Shown in pieces: positions 47,462-58,905 of a stretch of DNA of 64,000 nt. Numbering within the stretch: the stretch's first letter is position 1; every line of letters starts with the position of its first letter. The position numbers and the translations under genes are program-made. Under the pieces are notes generated by a model. It saw nothing but the letters and a program-made list of their open reading frames with translations, ran no database searches and had not been told where the DNA came from. Origin of the DNA: Megaleporinus macrocephalus (Eukaryota; Chordata; Actinopteri; Characiformes; Anostomidae); NCBI GenBank assembly GCA_021613375.1, contig CM038704.1:3251637-3315636 (forward strand), in the 5' to 3' direction.

Positions 47462-49249
47462 AAACAGTATCTTCCACATGCACAGTTTAAGTATACAAGA
47501 CCAAAAAAAACAGAAACGGTTGCTTTTCAATGTGAAAAACGGCTGCTGTAGACGAGCCATCTCCCAGAGATTATGCATCAATACATCAGTATTAAAACTC
47601 ATGGCCAGGTGGCGTAGAAAACACAGGTAGGTTATCTATTTCTGGCCAGCTCTAAAAATATACTCACTATTTACATTTGGAAATCAGAAGATCGTCAACG
47701 AATACTCAGCTGTGTTCGCGGTTAAAGGTTTCAAACTTGCAACAGAACATCCAGTTTTTACCAAGTAACTCAAGGACGTCAGATTATCGGAGACCATTTA
47801 CACTAAAACGAGGGCTTTATAGTTTAGAATAAGAGTTCAAAAAGAAAGCTCCAACATAAAAAAGAGGAAGAAGAACAAATCAAAGCAGCGACCGATTGAT
47901 GTGTCCAGACGCAGATACTGTATCGAGAGCGCATGTTCGCGGAATTCAGAGCACGGCGCAGGTAAACGGGCTCAGAACAAAGACACCAGGGAGTTATTCA
48001 TAAAACGACTGTGCTTACGTCTTGGCCGAGCGAGAGAAGACGCAAAGTAAATCAATGGAAATGAATAAACAGCAAACAAAGTGGATCCAATGATCAAGGT
48101 GACAGTTTTCCGACGGTGGCAGGAACGGCGAGATCGATAATTCCGTCCCGGGAATTATAAGCAAACCTTAAAGAAAGGAAGGAAAAAAACTTCTACTACT
48201 ACTTTTGAGGCATAAATCACATAATACTCACACACACGTACACTCATAATGTCTCCAGACAGCCTTTTATACTGTAAATGATTGGCGGCGGTGGGAGTTG
48301 GGGTGGGGGGGCATCATTCACTTGGCACATTAGCATGGAGGCCGGCGCCGCAATGAAAGAACCCGGTTCTGCTCTTTTCTTCCAGAGCCGCTGAAATGAC
48401 TGCGTGCGGCGTAAAAAAAAGAAAAGACTAGGAGCACCGGGGCGGGATGGGTGCAAGGACGTCTCGGGCTCACGCTGGAGAAAGAGGGCTGGCAGCGGGA
48501 GCTCTGGCATCAGTCAATCAGGGGTCCGCATTGTGACAGCCTCAATAATAGAGCACGGGAATCAATACCTCATCGACTGGCCCGCTGCAGCCTAATCAAG
48601 GGGCTCCAGACGCTCGTGGAAGCGGGAGGACAGGAGGAAAGGGTGTGGGGGGGTGGCGTGGGGGGGTATGGGACAGATAGGCCGGCCAGATTGGAGCTCT
48701 CTCTGACAGGCCACCGTTGGCCGCTCCGCACCTGCTCTTGTCGAGGGAGCCGAGGTTCGTGTCACCTTGGCTCGTTTCTTTGTGCTCGCTCGAGATGTTT
48801 AAAGAGAGTGAGCTCACTGCCGAGTCAGCGGGGCTGAAAGCTGAGGCGGCCGAGGCAGAGCTTCCCCTACAGACTGACCAACGTGCCCGTGTGCAAAGAT
48901 TTTAGGGCTCAAATTTCTAAGTTTTGCCATATTTCTAGGTGAAAACGAGTCAACATAGCCCTAACCCAGCAACGATGAACTCAAGAGGTACAGATTTTGC
49001 TCAATGACTCGAGTTCATCGTCGCCGTCCTCAGAAGGACGAGTGCCTCCAAAATTTACTTTGCAGGAAAATACAAATAAGTCAAATTTAGTGTGTTGCTG
49101 CTTTTTGTGCAGCCCTTTTCTCTGTTTCAAGGTGACATCATCTCGTAACACAGTCCTTATGGCCTGCCTACCAGCAAGACACACACCACACAGAGAGCCT
49201 AAGCATTAAAAAACTTGCAAAGCTGAATCTACTAACTTGTTCAGCCAGA
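47462..49249. other. low-repeat sequence, no gene seen
   Basis: 1.8 kb of unique text. G-rich runs near 48300 and 48640-48670. Open frames of 60-130 codons on both strands (for example 48451-48837) show no recognised domain. It is the largest non-repetitive stretch close to the contactin 3' end, so regulatory DNA is plausible but unproven. Confidence 0.3.
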
Positions 49250-50105
49250 CTTTCAGGTGTCTGAACTGACCAATCAAAACAGAGTGGGTAAACTGACCAG
49301 ATAGAACAGAATGGGTGAACTGGCCAGATAGAACAGAGTGGCTGAACTGACCAGTTTGAACAGAGTGAGTGAGCTGACCAATCAGAACAGAGTGAGTGAA
49401 CTGGCCAGTCAGAACAGAGTGAGTGAACTGGCCAGTCAGAACAGAGTGAGTGAACTGGCCAGTCAGAACAGAGTGAGTGAAATGACCTATCAGAACAGAG
49501 TGAATGAACTGACCAGTCAGAACATAGTGAGTGAGCTGACCAGTCAGAACATAGTGAGTGAGCTGACCAGTCAGAACAGAGTGAGTGAGCTGACCAGTCA
49601 GAACATAGTGAGTGAGCTGACCAGTCAGAACAGAGGGGGTGAACTGACCAGTCAGAACAGAGTGAGTGAGCTGACCAGTCAGAACATAGTGAGTGAGCTG
49701 GCCAGTCAGAACAGAGAGTGAGCTGACCAGTTTGAACAGAGTGAGTGAGCTGACCAGTCAGAACAGAGTGAGTGAGCTGACCAGTCAGAACATAGTGAGT
49801 GAGCTGACCAGTCAGACCAGAGTGAGTGAACTGGCCAGTCAGAACAGAGAGTGAGCTGACCAGTTTGAACAGAGTGAGTGAGCTGACCAATCAGAACAGA
49901 GTGAGTGAACTGGCCAGTCAGAACAGAGTGAATGAACTGACCAGTCAGAACATAGTGAGTGAGCTGACCAGTCAGAACAGAGTGAGTGAAATGACCAATC
50001 AGAACAGAGTGAATGAACTGACCAGTCAGAACATAGTGAGTGAGCTGACCAGTCAGAACAGAGGGGGTGAACTGACCAGTCAGAACAGAGTGGGTGAAAT
50101 GAAAC
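49250..50105 (+). repeat. 27-bp minisatellite
   Basis: About 31 copies of GAGCTGACCAGTCAGAACAG plus AGTGAGT. The unit is nine codons, so both strands stay open (nine-residue ELTSQNRVS-like repeats on the plus strand); start sites and domains are lacking, so this is not a gene. Variant strings (TTTGAACAG, GAGGGGGTG) recur in the same order in the two halves, indicating a duplication of several hundred bases. Confidence 0.95.
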
Positions 50106-51973
50106 AGTGTCCTGAGACTTTTAACCCACATGTATGTATGTGTGTGTATATATATATATATACTGGTGAACGTTTCCTATTAAAACTAGATTCATGCTGT
50201 AAGAACTGCAACCAAATTCTCTCAAATCTGTCCAGTCCAGTATTTGGTCCAGTTCTACCATTCCACCATTCCATTACCATCCTGAACTTGGATACCCTAC
50301 ATATCCAGAAATACGCTCACTCCCATTTTTCCAGCATTTAGGAACACGGAATAACACAACTGTTTTCTGTTTTGCTTTCCACTCAAGATCATATCTTTCC
50401 AGCTCTGTGGTTGGGATCTGCTAATCTCATCACAAACCATCTCCTATTAGATCCCCAACCACTTGCCGAGCTGCGGTGATCTTTAGGGCTGTTCTTGCAA
50501 CCTCAGGCAACCTCAGGCAACCTCGTCATAGGCACTCTTTGGAAAGGGCTATGAAATTTTCAACATTAGGCCAATTTGTGCTCAAGTGCTCCGCGTCGTG
50601 CCACTCAGTCCCAGCTTATTTATCCATTTACCAAACACAGAGCTAACAAAGGCCCCGCTGACGCTCGCCCTGCTTACGGGAACTCGTTACGTTGGTACTC
50701 GGCTCTCGTCAAGGCACTAGTTATTCAAAGCTTTCGCACGGAACGTAGTCTAACGGCCGCACGTATGCCGACTTCGCTACCCCACTTCCAGGTTACGGGG
50801 GCTGCTGGCAGAAGCAGGAACGCCGGGAGGGGGAAAACTGCACGCCTAGCTGGCTGCCATTTAAAAAGAACAGCACTCTCTGGAACCGCTAGCCTTAATT
50901 GTGCTGAATGCCTAATGCACAAGCCATTCATTATTGAAGAGGTGCGAGGAACAAAACGTTCCATCCCATCAAAGGAACACTGAAGTGGTTTCTCTTGCTC
51001 GGGAACTGACAGTTCTGTTAGAGGCCTAATACCGATCCACTCTGGAGTAATGGGAATGTGGGGGGATGTGAGATGAAGAGAGATAAAGCCAAGGTAAGAG
51101 GGCTGGCTTCTCAGATGCTGGCCCACTTACCAGGATCTAGAACCTTCAGCTCAAGCTAAAGTCTAAAGAGGGAAACTTCCGCCGGGTTCCATTCAGGTAT
51201 ATCACTTAACTTTCACCGTCTCTATGGTGCAAAATAAGAACAAGAGGCTTATTTCGAGAACCCACGTTGGCGTCTACCAGTCTCGGTTCTCAGTTTGGAG
51301 ATATCTGGATGAAATAAATGAGGCCCATCACTCAGCACAGAACAAAACTCAAAGTCTGGAAACTGAATTAGAGGCTGTTCTGATGCTTTCTCCGCCAACG
51401 ATGAAGTCCGCTTTGGTATGCGAATGGATTTAAGGCATTGATCGTTTCGGAAAACCAAACGCAAAGCATGAAGGAAGCCGCACTCCTGGACCTGGAAGTG
51501 GACCTGAATTCAAAACGCAGGAGAGAAAGAAACCAGGGACAGTTTTTTTTTCTTTTTTGCGAGTGGTACTAAAACTCATCTCCCCGCTGATCCAGGACAT
51601 TAATTCAGTCATCATTCCAGCTGTGGTCCTCACTCGTCCCCAAGCTTCCTTCAGAATGAGTCCTCTTGCGTACATGATTGACATTCCGGCTTCCTGGAAA
51701 GCGACCGGCACGGATACAGGGGCAATCCAATCAAGTCTGACAGAGATGGGTAGCGATGGATGGGTTGAAAGCATAATGTACGTACATATACGCTGCCTGT
51801 CAAAAGTTTGGGGACACCCGGCTTTTGGGTTTCTGAGAAACGGCATATTTACGTTGTTAGTGCGCAACAACAGGTTAAAGACTACAGCGTAAAAACATGA
51901 TATCTTGGCAAGTATAATCATCTAAACAGTGATGGAAATCATATATGCTGTATTGGTGCCAGGCAATTTATGT

Positions 51974-52010
<37 letters not shown>

Positions 52011-52019
52011 CTAATCAGA
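50106..52019. other. mostly unique sequence, no gene seen
   Basis: Includes CpG-containing unique text at 50580-51000. Near 51799 CTGTCAAAAGTTTGGGGACA resembles a Tc1-like terminus, so 51799-51960 may be a terminal fragment. A (TA)n run is at 51979-52006. The antisense open frames at 51430-51921 and 51557-51892 have no recognised domain. Confidence 0.4.
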
Positions 52020-52345
52020 TAGTTTAAAAGCCTTTATCTGATCAGTAAGTGTACGTTCACCAACAAGAACAGTAGATCTGATTAGAACAGATGTAAATAA
52101 TCCTACATACAATACAAAGTAACATGAATATCTTATTGTGAGAGAAGTAGATCAGATCTTGAGCTCCAGTTTGAAGAACAAAGTTAGGTTCCAGATTTCT
52201 CCTGGACGCCCCCGACATTGTATGAATGTGTTCAGTTCCTTCAGCAGCAATCTTGATACTGTTAATACTGTTTGAATATTTAAATAATAAAGTATTTTGC
52301 TGAGTAAATAAATATTAACATTTGCACAATACTGCACATATATAT
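52020..52345 (-). mobile_element. family B element
   Basis: Reverse complement of 57240-57470: ATCTGATTAGAACAGATGTA, GAGAGAAGTAGATCAGATCT and CCAGATTTCTCCTGGACGCC are shared in order. A short frame reading LKELNTFIQC is preserved in both copies, but it is too short to claim a protein. Confidence 0.85.
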
Positions 52346-53574
52346 ATTTTTATCTCCATTTTTAGCAATTTTGAATTTTCAAAATCATTTGAACATGCCA
52401 GTGGTCGTTTACATTGTCTGAAATTTTTATGATGAATGCACCAATAGAAGTGCTCCAAAATAGCTTAAAAAATTCTGGTTTTATTGGCTTACATTATAAG
52501 TAAAGTAGGTTTTTGATTTGTTGTTTGTAAAAACAAAACAGCATTTAGCTTTAAGATAAAGAGCTTTAGGTTTACAGTACAATCACAACCTCAGGGGGTT
52601 CAACCCAGACCACCAAAGATTATATGAGGTACTACAGACAGCAGGGCTGATATGTTACAGCATTAAGATGTGTGAGTCTGTGTGATTAGACCTTGTTCAA
52701 GGCTTATGTTAGACACTCACGTGACGAACACTGGCTGAATAAAATATTCACCGCTGCTTATTTGGAATATATAATTTTCACCGGCGTGTGAGGCATGAAT
52801 GCAGATTATCGCTGTGTGAAGCCCAGCAACGAACGAAATGCAGAATCTGCGTCTGCTGCAATGCTCTAATGATGAGTCTAATGATGAGTGTGGGCCAATA
52901 GGACAGCAGTAAGCATGTCTGACTGGTCCTCCTGCCACCTGATATCTTAGATTAATTGGGGAGCATCAATTGTTCTCATACTCAACCTCTAAACACACTG
53001 CAAGTGGTGTGCAAGGCTTTGAGGTCTGAGGTCTGCTCAGTGCTATAATGGACCAGATATTAAACTCAGTCGTCTTTAAAGCCTGCTTAGGTTGAGAACT
53101 CCAAGACCTAGTTCAGACTGTTGGCCTAAATTCAGTTTCTGGCATATCCTGATTGTCTCCAGATTAATAGTCCGGACCACTGTGTGAAATACACCCCTGT
53201 ATTTGGGGAGGGGGTCCCATTGGCCACCCCAACACTGGCTGGCTGCTAACTTGGAGATATTAGCTTCCATCGTCTTTTGTATAAGACTAACTATTCCATC
53301 TCTCCAACAGTGTCTTCAGAAATTGGGCCAGTCTTGAAACCAATACAGTTTAGCATATTAGAAAACAGCGCCACCCTGAGGCAGACCAGTGCTGCAGCTC
53401 TAGATAGTTAAGAATCCAAAAGACAGAAGCTTGCTGGTTAAAAAAGGTTGTATTTTTCAATCTGTATTTAATTTTGAGACATTCAGGGGGGCTAAGAGGT
53501 GAATTAAGGGGTCCCGGACCCCATAGGACCTTATGTATTTCGCACCTTGTCTGGACAGAACAAAAATTGGCTGT
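52346..53574. other. unique sequence, no gene seen
   Basis: AT-rich to 52600, then balanced unique sequence. No exon or recognised element. Confidence 0.35.
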
Positions 53575-53995
53575 GTTCACTAGTGTGTGTGTGTGTGGGG
53601 GGGTGTTTCACTGCCCCCTAGTATGTGTGTTCGCTAGTGTGTGTGTGGGTGTTTCACTGCCCCCTAGTGTGTGTATTTGCTAGTGTGTGTGTGTGTGTGG
53701 GGGGGTGGGGGGGGGCGTGTTTTACTGCCCCCTAGTGTGTGTGTGTGTGTGGGTGTTTCACTGCCCCCTAGTATGTGTGTTCGCTAGTGTGTGTGTGGGT
53801 GTTTCACTGCCCCCTAGCGTGTGTAGGTGTTTCACTGCCCCCTAGGGTGTGTTTTCTAGTTTGTGTGTGGGGGGATGTTTCACTGCCCCCTAGTGTGTGT
53901 GTGTGTGTGTTTCACTGCCCCCTAGGGTGTGTGTGTGTGTGTTTCACTGCCCCCTAGGGTGTGTGTGGTGTTTTACTGCATGGGAGGGGTAAATG
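53575..53995 (+). repeat. minisatellite from the SINE C tail
   Basis: About ten irregular copies of GTGTTTCACTGCCCCCTAGT followed by variable GT runs. The last copy continues into the ordinary SINE C end (TTACTGCATGGGAGGGGTAAATG, 53972-53994), and the unit matches the tail of the SINE at 24820-24880, so the array is an expansion of that tail. Confidence 0.9.
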
Positions 53996-54243
53996 TGAAG
54001 GTCAGTTTTTAATTAAATTTAATTAAATCTGAATAGTAAAATGATCTGAATTGTATGTGGATCGGCAGCATTAATTCTTGAAAGCGTAGAATAATCTTAT
54101 ACTCGGAATGATCTCTACGTATCAGACACAGTTGGGATAATTTTGGTTGCCAAGATATCATTTCTGCAGCGTAATCAACATCACACGTCCAAATATTTTG
54201 GCCGACATTCGTGCCAAAGTGATACCACTTTAGTTTATACTAG

Positions 54244-54270
54244 TTTATTATGATTTAAAACGCATTTATT
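54244..54270 (-). promoter_or_regulatory. candidate polyadenylation signals for the contactin
   Basis: Two AATAAA hexamers on the minus strand (54265-54270 and 54244-54249) are the first such signals I see downstream of the contactin stop, implying a 3' UTR near 0.6 kb. Fish 3' UTRs can be longer, so this is only a candidate. Confidence 0.3.
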
Positions 54271-54738
54271 AATGTTATTAATTAATTTGTAAGCACCTTA
54301 AAATCATTAATACGTATTTATCCAATATACTAGGCCAGTGTTTGTAAACACATTCTAAATCTTTTATAAACCCTTTATAAAGGTAGTCTTCTTCTAAAGT
54401 GATACCGCCACGGACGGCTATGCGTTCAAACCCCGTGTTGTGATGTCACCGCACGTCAGCACTCGAGCCGTCTTAGTGGTTCAAAGCAGCTTTGGGCCGA
54501 AAGAGTTTCCGTATGTTCTTTTAAGAGGCGTTGGGATAATAAGACCTGCCAAACCTGCTCTCTGTGCCGAGGAAGGCGGCTTTGATGAAGCTAAATATTC
54601 TCCGGGGATTATCACGCAGCTGCTTTCGGAGTAATTAACTGAAACACAATAACGCAAATCAAACAATACTTTGAACATTCCGAGAGAAGAAGGCAGAGCG
54701 TTCCCGAACATTCACCAGGCAGCGCATGTGTGTGTGTG

Positions 54739-54793
<55 letters not shown>

Positions 54794-54830
54794 CTGATAG
54801 TGTGGAGGCAGCGCTCGCTGGAGGAAGCCC
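54271..54830 (-). other. contactin 3' untranslated region (inferred)
   Basis: Sequence between the stop codon and the first candidate poly(A) signals. It includes a (GA)n/(CT)n microsatellite at 54741-54792, which will be CU-rich in the transcript. The extent is inferred. Confidence 0.4.
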
Positions 54831-54925
54831 TCAGGAGGCGTTGAGGGCAGCCAGTGCAGTGAGGAGGACGGGAGAGAGGGCCAGACAGCCTGGCCTGACC
54901 GCTCCAGAGCCTTGAGCGCCCATGC
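54831..54925 (-). CDS. contactin, last coding exon (GPI-attachment tail and stop)
   Basis: This exon was found by extending the frame of the upstream exon. On the minus strand a pyrimidine-rich tract ending TTTTTCAG (acceptor AG at 54926-54927) precedes GCATGGGCGCTCAAGG. Joined to the phase-1 A left by exon 56784-56949 it reads S then MGAQGSGAVRPG, then a hydrophobic CLALSPVLLTALAALNAS tail and TGA at 54831-54833. Small residues (GSGA) followed by a short spacer and ~17 hydrophobic residues with no cytoplasmic tail form a standard GPI-anchor signal, as contactins require; the tail is replaced by the lipid anchor in the ER. The length (95 bases with stop) suits the terminal exon of the family. 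The GSGA motif recalls the contactin-3 tail as I remember it. Confidence 0.85.
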
Positions 54926-55657
54926 CTGAAAAACAAAACAAGACAAAAACAAAGATTTTAGGACCAGGACCGAGGCGGACTCACATTTAGCTGTCTGTAC
55001 AGTGCCTGAACCTGTCCGACCCCCAAAGCCCAGCTCGTCTGACTAGTGCGGTCATTTGGGTGAACAGGAGCACCAACCCGGCAGCAGAGGGTCACTCTGG
55101 TCCACTGTGTGAGAATGTCCTGCTGCACTGTTTGAGGTGGAGCTTATCAGAGCTGTGGATGGTTCAGAAGAAGCAGAGCAGTGATGCTCCGAGTGTTATC
55201 AGCCGAGTGAAGAGCAGAGCTGTGGATGGTTCAGAAGAAGCAGAGCAGTGATGCTCCGAGTGTTATCAGCTGAGTGAAGCTCTGAGCTCCATCAGTGAGC
55301 AGGTTTATAGGAGCTCCTCTGTCACTTCAGCATCTCTGATATAGTACTGATATGATACAGCTCTCATATACACACACCTGCTCTACAGACCTTCCTTCTG
55401 ATTCGCTCAGTGTGAATAAAGCTCCGCCCACACAGTGAACAACAGGTGTAGGTGCATGTCCACATGTTGCGACTGTATATCATGTGGGGTGGTGTAGGAG
55501 CTATGAGTGCATCATGTTCATTTTCTTCTACAGATATAAGGACCCTCGGAGTGATGACCTAAGCAGCTTGGGGCAGAACATTAAGTGCAATGTAAGGGCA
55601 GGACAGTGGGGGAGTGGGGATGGGGGGCAATTGTGCTCAGACACGGTACAAGGCATA
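54926..55657 (-). other. contactin last intron, proximal part
   Basis: Non-coding. A ~67-bp direct duplication lies at about 55148-55280 (AGCTGTGGATGGTTCAGAAG twice). No other exon seen. Confidence 0.6.
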
Positions 55658-55699
55658 CCCTAACCCTAACCCTAACCCTAACCCTAACCCTAACCCTAG
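55658..55699 (-). repeat. interstitial telomeric repeat
   Basis: Seven uninterrupted CCCTAA units on the plus strand, (TTAGGG)7 on the minus strand, the last ending CCCTAG. It directly abuts the GA/GATACA array. Vertebrate telomeres use this hexamer. Confidence 0.95.
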
Positions 55700-56005
55700 A
55701 TAGAGAGAGAAGGAGAGAGAGAGATACAGATAGAGAGAGAGAGAGAGATACAGATAGAGAGAGAGAGAGAGAGATACAAATAGAGAGAGATACAGATAGA
55801 GAGAGAAGGAGAGAGAGATACAGATAGAGAGAGAGAGAGATACAGATAGAGAGAGAGAGATACAAATAGAGAGAGATACAGATAGAGAGAGAAGGAGAGA
55901 GAGAGATACAGATAGAGAGAGAGAGAGAGAGATACAGATAGAGAGGGAAGGAGAGAGAGAGATACAGATAGAGAGAGATACAGATAGAGAGAGAAGGAGA
56001 GAGAG

Positions 56006-56042
<37 letters not shown>

Positions 56043-56077
56043 TACAGATAGAGAGAGAAGGAGAGAGAGAGAGATAC

Positions 56078-56152
<75 letters not shown>

Positions 56153-56177
56153 CAGATAGAGAGGGAAGGAGAGAGAG

Positions 56178-56218
<41 letters not shown>

Positions 56219-56232
56219 CAGAAAGAGAGAGA

Positions 56233-56270
<38 letters not shown>

Positions 56271-56295
56271 CAGATAGAGAGGGAAGGAGAGAGAG

Positions 56296-56338
<43 letters not shown>

Positions 56339-56407
56339 CAGATAGAGAGGGAAGGAGAGAGAGAGAGAGAGAGAGAGAGATACAGATAGAGAGAGAAGGA
56401 GAGAGAG

Positions 56408-56440
<33 letters not shown>

Positions 56441-56474
56441 TACAGATAGAGAGGGAAGGAGAGAGAGAGAGAGC
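55700..56474. repeat. GA-rich microsatellite with periodic GATACAGATA
   Basis: Runs of (GA)n of variable length broken at irregular 18-50 base intervals by GATACAGATAGAGAG and AGGGAAGGAG interruptions. Ser/Leu-rich translations of the minus strand run through it and into the real contactin exon at 56784, but they are not part of the protein. Confidence 0.95.
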
Positions 56475-56783
56475 CGGTTGGTTCCGCTGCTTGATATGCC
56501 TCTTTGCTCGGCGGTGAACAGGGAATAATAAGCGGCTGACAGAGATGGATAGTGGTGAAAACGTGAATTGGTAAAAAGGTCGGATGCTCCGGCGCCGCTC
56601 GAGGAAGGAAAAAAAGAAGTCTATTATCCGCGGATGAAGGGAACGTGGCCAGGCCAAAATAAACGCTCTCGCCAGATGATTGAATCGCCATCAGAAGCCT
56701 ATGAATGGAGGAGGAAGAGGGGGGCAGTAAAATGGAGGGGATGTGTGGGGGCGGAGCGGGTGGGGTAGTAAGGAAGAGCTCAC

Positions 56784-56949
56784 TGAGTTGGTGGATGTGG
56801 ATGGGCTCGCTTCCTTCTCCCAGCCCCCCCTCGCTCAGGCTCTTGATCTGAATGACGTAGTTGTCGTTGGGGGACAGGGTCAGCTCCACCGTGGTCTTGT
56901 TGGTGGTGATGGTGTACATGTCGTTGTTCCGGTGTCGCCTGTACAGAAC
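56784..56949 (-). CDS. contactin, exon encoding second half of the last fibronectin III domain
   Basis: On the minus strand an acceptor (TCGTACTGCAG, AG at 56950-56951) precedes GTTCTGTACAGGCG, and a donor follows at 56782-56783 (CTCA|GTGAGC). The 166 bases enter in phase 0 and leave one base. The peptide begins VLYRRHRNNDMY, continues TTNKTTVELTLSPNDNYVIQ and IKSLSEGGLGEGSEPIHIHQ, then LS. This is the D-to-G strand half of the membrane-proximal FN3 repeat of contactins, including the conserved pattern VEL.L...YVI.IK..S.GG.G. An N-glycosylation site NKT is present. Contactins are extracellular, neuronal, GPI-anchored adhesion molecules. The paralogue is uncertain; of the forms I remember, contactin-3 is closest. 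Confidence 0.9.
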
Positions 56950-57104
56950 CTGCAGTACGAGAACACTCCTCAGCTCTACATACACCATACACACCTTCAG
57001 ACCCACTTCATACTGTTTCTAAAAACTGTAGTTACACATACAACAACAAACAACAACATAACTACTGTTACAGCAGTATATATATATATAAATCAAGGAA
57101 ATTA
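56950..57104 (-). other. contactin intron, acceptor side
   Basis: Intron sequence upstream of the acceptor. The long minus-strand open frame starting near 57006 reads through this acceptor and is not coding at its start. Confidence 0.6.
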
Positions 57105-57470
57105 AGTAGAGCTTTTTCTTACGTCAGTGTGTTTATTTAACTCTTTCCAAGCTTCTCCTAAACAACCCAGTATTATTATCAGTTCTCATCTAATACCTGC
57201 TTTGACTGCTCAGTACTTCATTAAGCTAAATCAAGATTTGCTGCTGAAGGAACTGAACACATTCATACAATGTCTGGGGCGTCCAGGAGAAATCTGGAAC
57301 CTAACTTTGTTCTTCAAACTGGATCAAGATCTGATCTACTTCTCTCACAATAACATATTCATGATACTTTGTATTGTATGTATGATTATTTACATCTGTT
57401 CTAATCAGATCTGCTTTTCTTACTGGTGAACATACACTAATTAATCAGAATAAACACTTTAAACTATCAT
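57105..57470 (+). mobile_element. family B element, longest copy
   Basis: Spans the blocks seen separately in the copies at 19380, 33290 and 52020, from GTGTTTATTTAACTCTTTCC to GAACATACACTAATTAATCAG. The termini are not resolved. It lies in the contactin intron, antisense to it. Confidence 0.8.
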
Positions 57471-57473
57471 CTT

Positions 57474-57477
<4 letters not shown>

Positions 57478-57561
<84 letters not shown>

Positions 57562-57670
57562 ATATAAATGTAATGTTTAGTTATAAATAAAAAATCAATA
57601 AATAATGTGTAAATGTAATGTTTAGTTATAAATAAATCAATAAATAATATGCAAATGTAATGTTTAGTTA

Positions 57671-57722
<52 letters not shown>

Positions 57723-58905
57723 ATGTAAACGTAATGTTTAGTTATAAATAAATAAATAAATAATGTGTAAATGTAATGTTTAGTTATAAATAAATAAGTA
57801 AATAAATAAATAATGTGTAAATGTAATGTTTAGTTATAAATAAAAAATAAATAATGTGTAAATGTAATGTTTAGTTATAAATAAAAAAATAAATAATGTG
57901 TAAATGTAATGTTTAGTTGTAAATAAATAAAGTGTAAATGTAATGTTTAGTTATAAATACAAAAATAAATAATGTGTAAATGTAATGTTTAGTTGTAAAT
58001 AAATAAATAAATAATGTGTAAATGTAATGTTTAGTTGTAAATAAATAAATAATGTGTAAATGTAATGTTTAGTTGTAAATAAATAAATAAATAATGTGTA
58101 AATGTAATGTTTAGTTGTAAATAAATAAATAATGTGTAAATGTAATGTTTAGTTATAAATAAAAAAATAAATAATTTGTAAATGTAATGTTTAGTTGTAA
58201 ATAAATAAATAAATAATGTGTAAATGTAATGTTTAGTTATAAATAAATAAATAAATAATGTGTAAATGTAATATTTAGTTATAAATAAAAAATAAATAAT
58301 GTGTAAATGTAATGTTTAATTATAAATAAATAAATAAATAATGTGTAAATGTAATATTTAGTTATAAATAAAAAATAAATAATGTGTAAATGTAATGTTT
58401 AGTTGTAAATAAATAAATAATGTGTAAATGTAATGTTTAGTTGTAAATAAATAAATAATATGTAAATGTAATATTTATTTATAAATAAATAAATAAATAA
58501 TGTGTAAATGTAATGTTTAGTTGTAAATAAATAAATAATGTGTAAATGTAATGTTTTGTTGTAAATAAATAAATAACATGTAAATGTAATGTTTAGCTGT
58601 AAATAAATAAATAAAATGTAAATGTAATGTTTAGTTTTACATAAATAAATAAATAATGTGTAAATGTAATGTTTAGTTGTAAATAAATAAATAAATAAAC
58701 AGTGTGTAAATGTAATGTTTAGTTTTAAATAAATAAATAAATAATATGTAAATGTAATATTTAGTTATAAATAAAAAAATAAATAATGTGTAAATGTAAT
58801 GTTTAGCGGTAAATAAATAAATAAATAATATGTAAATGTAATGTTTAGTTTTAAATAAATAAATAAATAAATAATGTGTAAATGTAATGTTTAGTTGTAA
58901 AGTAC
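57478..58905. repeat. (TA)n followed by an AT-rich 38-50 bp minisatellite
   Basis: A (TA)n run of about 76 bases (57478-57553) is followed by some thirty copies of a unit TGTGTAAATGTAATGTTTAG plus TT[AG]TAAAT and a variable (AAAT)n block. Unit length changes come mostly from the AAAT block. Lies in the 6.7-kb contactin intron. Confidence 0.95.

Noticed and set aside
49168..50341. Repetitive 127-240 codon open frames suggesting a repeat protein
   Set aside because: The 27-bp unit is a multiple of three, so it stays open on both strands; no signal, domain or unique flanks.
51430..51921. Antisense pair of 111-163 codon open frames as a possible gene
   Set aside because: No recognisable domain or splice structure; one end overlaps a Tc1-like terminus. 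Chance open frames remain the simpler explanation.
55581..57006. 358- and 436-codon open frames on the minus strand
   Set aside because: Mostly GA/CT repeat translation; only 56784-56949 is a real exon, and the frame reads through splice sites.
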